Origin: Nitrospirota bacterium
GTDB lineage: Bacteria > Nitrospirota > UBA9217
DNA length: 64,000 nucleotides
Assembly (NCBI GenBank): GCA_023229435.1
Contig: JALNZF010000001.1
Span: forward strand, 310,001 to 374,000
Direction of reading: 5' to 3'
In this document: positions 61,401 to 64,000 of the stretch, piece after piece
Layout: the number at the start of each line of letters is the position of its first letter
How positions within the stretch are numbered: the stretch's first letter is position 1
Translations under genes and position numbers: made by a program
Notes under the pieces: model-generated
The model's database searches: none
The model's input: the letters and a program-made list of their open reading frames with translations, nothing else
Told to the model about the DNA's origin: nothing

Positions 61401-62245
61401 TGATTTCAGGAAAGACGTCGATCTACGGCATATTCGGACACCCTGTGGAGCACACCTTCTCGCCGGGGATGCATAATAGCGCATTCAAAAAACTCGGTAT
61501 GGATGCCTGCTACGTGCCCTTTGCGGTCCCTCCCGGGGGCCTGGCGGATGCCGTGCGAGCAATAGTTCCTCTCGGTCTCCGCGGAGTGAACGTCACGGTC
61601 CCGCACAAAGAACGCGTGCTTGCCTTTCTTGATGAACTTTCTGAAGAGGCGCGGCTGATCGGCGCGGTGAATACAATCGAGATCAGAAAAGGGCGGCTGA
61701 TCGGCCACAATACCGACGGCAGAGGGTTCCTGCGGTCTCTCAGGGAGCATGGGGATCTGGATCCTAAAGGGAAAAAATTTCTGTTCATCGGCTCGGGCGG
61801 TGCGGCCCGCGCCGTGAGCTTCAGTCTGGCGCTTGCCGGCGCTGCTGAGATCGTCTTTCGAGACCTTGATGCCCGAAAAGCATCTGTGCTCGCGAATGAT
61901 ATCCGGGAAAAGACCGGGGTGCCGGCAATAACCATAGGACAGGAGTCGCTCTCGGAACATGCGGCTGATGCCGATTGTCTGATCAATGCCACTCCGCTCG
62001 GTCTTAAGAAAACGGACCCCCTGCCGATACCCGCAAAGTTCGTCACGAGAAATCATCTCGTTTGTGATCTTGTCTATAACCCTCCGGAAACCGCACTTTT
62101 GAATGTGGCAAAGAAGCGGCACGCCAAGAGACTATCCGGTCTCGGCATGCTTTTATACCAGGGTGTTATCGCCTTAGAAATATGGACCGGGGGGAAAGCG
62201 CCGGTCCTGGTCATGAAGAACGCACTTGCCAGGCAGATACGATAA
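61400..62245 (+). CDS. aroE: Shikimate dehydrogenase AroE
   Basis: 281-aa NADPH-dependent enzyme that reduces 3-dehydroshikimate to shikimate in aromatic amino acid synthesis. Motifs: IFGHPVEHTFSPGMHNSAF (substrate Ser pair region, partly shown), NVTVPHKE with the catalytic Lys, NTDGRGF with the Asp, and the nucleotide loop FIGSGGAARAV. The C-terminal GMLLYQGVIALEIWTG is typical. GGGGAGG upstream; coupled to the DUF512 gene by TGATG. No other shikimate genes are adjacent. Confidence 0.96.
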   Translation: MISGKTSIYGIFGHPVEHTFSPGMHNSAFKKLGMDACYVPFAVPPGGLADAVRAIVPLGLRGVNVTVPHKERVLAFLDELSEEARLIGAVNTIEIRKGRLIGHNTDGRGFLRSLREHGDLDPKGKKFLFIGSGGAARAVSFSLALAGAAEIVFRDLDARKASVLANDIREKTGVPAITIGQESLSEHAADADCLINATPLGLKKTDPLPIPAKFVTRNHLVCDLVYNPPETALLNVAKKRHAKRLSGLGMLLYQGVIALEIWTGGKAPVLVMKNALARQIR

Positions 62246-62281
62246 CACATTATAAAATCGGGGGAAAGAATGTCTGGCGTC

Positions 62282-62310
62282 TTGACATGCATTCATTATT
62301 CAAGTAATAT
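62282..62310 (+). promoter_or_regulatory. Promoter of pilB
   Basis: TTGACA (62282-62287), 17-bp spacer, TAATAT (62305-62310); 35 bp before the pilB ATG. Confidence 0.55.
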
Positions 62311-62345
62311 AAAGAATATAATTTTTTATTTTTAAGGGAGCCCTT

Positions 62346-64000
62346 ATGGCGATGTCTGGAAGACTCGGCTCGATGCTGGTATCGTCGGGTCTGATCACGG
62401 AAGACCAGTTGCAGAAAGCGCTCGCGTCGCAGAAAAGCCAGGGCGGCAGGCTTGGCTCTATCCTGGTGAAGATGCAGTTTGTGCAGGAAGACAAACTGAT
62501 GACGTTCCTGAGCAAACAGTATGGCGTCCCCTATGTCGACTTGAGCAAATTTGAGATCAATCCCGCCGTCATAAAACATATTCCCGCGGAAGTAGCCCAG
62601 AAATATCGCATCATGCCGATCAATCGCGCCGGCGCCACGATCACCATCGCCATGGTCGACCCCTCCAATATATTCGCCATTGACGACATCAAATTTATGA
62701 CCGGCTATAATGTCGAGGCGGTTGTGGCAACCGAAGGCGCGATTGTTGAAGCGGTCAAAAAATATTACGGCTCCGGCGCCAAGTCCCTCGTTGCCGCCAA
62801 AAGCGGCGGGATTGCACAAGCGGCACAACCCCGGGAAGAGAAAAAGATCTCCCTGGACGCCAAAGATTATGCGATGGACGAATCGGTCGATGAAAACGCT
62901 TTTGTCGATGATATCGATACCGGCGGAGAGGTTGACGTCGATGATTTCGATAACCTCGTTCATGGCGCAGTCGATGAACTCGAGGTCATTGAAGATGAAA
63001 AGCTGGACGCGTTGTCGGGAGAAGTTGAAGCGCCGATCGTGAAACTCGTGAACGGTATTCTGCTCCGGGCGGCAAAGGCGGGCGTGAGCGACATCCATAT
63101 TGAGCCCTACGAGAAAAAGTTCAGGGTGCGGTACCGGCTCGACGGCGTGCTGAAAACGGTCATGGGTCTTCCCCTCAAGATCAGGAATGCGATCATTTCC
63201 CGTATCAAGATCATGTCGTCCCTCGACATCGCCGAGCGGAGACTTCCGCAGGACGGCAGGATCAAGCTCAAGATGAGCAAGAACAAGGTCATGGACTTCC
63301 GTGTTTCCGTCCTTCCGACCCTCTTCGGGGAAAAGATCGTCATGCGGTTGCTCGACAAGTCGAATCTTCAGCTCGACATGACCAAGCTTGGCTTTGATGA
63401 GGACCAGTTGGTGGATTTTAAGGAGGCCCTCGGGAAACCGTTCGGCATGGTGCTGGTGACGGGCCCGACGGGAAGCGGCAAGACCACGACCCTTTACTCG
63501 GCGCTGAGCGAACTGAATACCGATTCCGAAAATATCATGACCGCTGAGGACCCGGTGGAATTCAACCTCATGGGCATCAATCAGGTCCAGATGAAGGACG
63601 AGATCGGGCTCAACTTTGCCGCTGCGCTCCGTTCCTTTCTCCGTCAGGACCCGGATATCATCATGGTGGGAGAGACCCGTGACTATGAAACTGCGGAGAT
63701 CGGGGTCAAGGCAGCTCTTACCGGCCACCTCGTGCTCTCCACGCTGCATACCAATGATGCCCCAAGCACCATCAACCGCCTGCTCAACATGGGTGTTGAG
63801 CCGTTCCTGGTTTCTTCGGCAGTGATCCTTATCGTTGCCCAGCGGCTTGTACGGAAGGCCTGCCAGAACTGCAAGAAGCCGCAAAAACTGCCGGTTGAGA
63901 CGTTTATCGACGCGGGGTTCGATCCGGAAGAGGCCAAGTCCATCGTAAGCTACCGGGGCGAAGGTTGCGAAATTTGCAATCAGACCGGGTATAAGGGCAG
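62346..64000 (+). CDS. pilB: Type IV pilus extension ATPase PilB (3' partial)
   Basis: 551 codons are visible, and the frame runs off the window. Hexameric cytoplasmic ATPase driving pilus extension (or a GspE/MshE relative). The N-terminal MshEN domain has two RLGS-L-x-x-x repeats (RLGSMLVSSG, RLGSILVKMQ) typical of c-di-GMP-binding versions. An Asp/Glu-rich linker (about 175-220) follows. The ATPase core has Walker A GPTGSGKTT (about 374-382), an Asp box, Walker B IIMVGETRD, a His box (LSTLHTND) and the start of the zinc tetracysteine (CQNC ... CEIC). GGGAG before the ATG. pilD lies 55 kb upstream. Confidence 0.95.
   Translation, partial: MAMSGRLGSMLVSSGLITEDQLQKALASQKSQGGRLGSILVKMQFVQEDKLMTFLSKQYGVPYVDLSKFEINPAVIKHIPAEVAQKYRIMPINRAGATITIAMVDPSNIFAIDDIKFMTGYNVEAVVATEGAIVEAVKKYYGSGAKSLVAAKSGGIAQAAQPREEKKISLDAKDYAMDESVDENAFVDDIDTGGEVDVDDFDNLVHGAVDELEVIEDEKLDALSGEVEAPIVKLVNGILLRAAKAGVSDIHIEPYEKKFRVRYRLDGVLKTVMGLPLKIRNAIISRIKIMSSLDIAERRLPQDGRIKLKMSKNKVMDFRVSVLPTLFGEKIVMRLLDKSNLQLDMTKLGFDEDQLVDFKEALGKPFGMVLVTGPTGSGKTTTLYSALSELNTDSENIMTAEDPVEFNLMGINQVQMKDEIGLNFAAALRSFLRQDPDIIMVGETRDYETAEIGVKAALTGHLVLSTLHTNDAPSTINRLLNMGVEPFLVSSAVILIVAQRLVRKACQNCKKPQKLPVETFIDAGFDPEEAKSIVSYRGEGCEICNQTGYKG

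Noticed and set aside
62250..63884. 544-codon frame antisense to pilB
   Set aside because: pilB motifs are unmistakable on the plus strand; the antisense frame has no recognisable domain.

Overview
The window is chromosome-like DNA of a Gram-negative bacterium. Evidence for an outer membrane: a TamB-type protein, FadL-type and other beta-barrels, three lipoproteins with lipobox signals and an MltD transglycosylase. It also carries type IV pilus genes, multi-PAS histidine kinases, a sigma-54 regulator and many radical SAM enzymes. This mix, plus dense palindromic intergenic repeats, fits Nitrospirota or a deltaproteobacterial-type lineage; the phylum is an inference. There is no rRNA, CRISPR array, phage or recognisable transposase. 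One tRNA is present, tRNA-Thr(CGU).

Layout. 1-3.0 kb: end of a MacB-type ABC exporter (ATPase cut by the window edge, then permease) and a Big_2 lipoprotein. 3.1-3.85 kb: a VapBC-type toxin-antitoxin pair with a palindromic operator on its promoter. 3.9-9.0 kb: recG, a small coiled-coil protein, prepilin peptidase pilD and a PAS histidine kinase. 9.2-16.6 kb: three secreted-protein genes (a 1482-aa multidomain surface protein, a small secreted protein, and a fusion of a zinc phospholipase C-like domain to a TolB-like propeller). 16.8-18.2 kb: an NtrC/PilR-type regulator, probably the partner of the kinase upstream of the surface block. 18.3-26.2 kb: ligA, a PIN protein with a downstream 77-aa partner, nfo, a DUF2147 protein, a HEPN-like protein, a YhcC-type radical SAM protein, a PHP phosphoesterase and a TPR membrane protein. 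26.5-29.2 kb: a two-component pair.

29.3-36.1 kb: mltD, queE, rqcH and a CHASE2 adenylate cyclase, with three copies of a 138-145 bp MITE-like element. One copy sits inside a second MITE-like repeat and is flanked by a TTAA duplication. 36.1-43.7 kb: an SH3/M48 peptidase pair, a FadL-type barrel, a lipoprotein, and a thioredoxin-like protein coupled to an M6-like protease that ends in a CFI-box C-terminal sorting region. 43.8-55.1 kb: a Uma2 nuclease, mazG, an 800-bp inverted-repeat cassette, glnD, tamB and polA. 55.3-58.7 kb: tRNA-Thr, a lipoprotein and a beta-barrel. 59.1-64 kb: pgsA, an HTH protein, a DUF512 radical SAM protein and aroE in one tight run, then pilB running off the end.

Themes. 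The pilus genes pilD and pilB, with a PilS/PilR-like pair, suggest a regulated pilus or surface-adhesion programme; pilB carries a probable c-di-GMP-binding N-terminus. Several secreted proteins build an envelope and surface repertoire. Intergenic DNA is heavily colonised by at least six families of short palindromic or tandem repeats, some of which appear to form promoters or stop codons for neighbouring genes. No wholly new multi-gene system is clear. The best leads are the 800-bp inverted-repeat cassette upstream of glnD, the nested element pair, the protease/thioredoxin/CFI-box unit and the phospholipase-propeller fusion.
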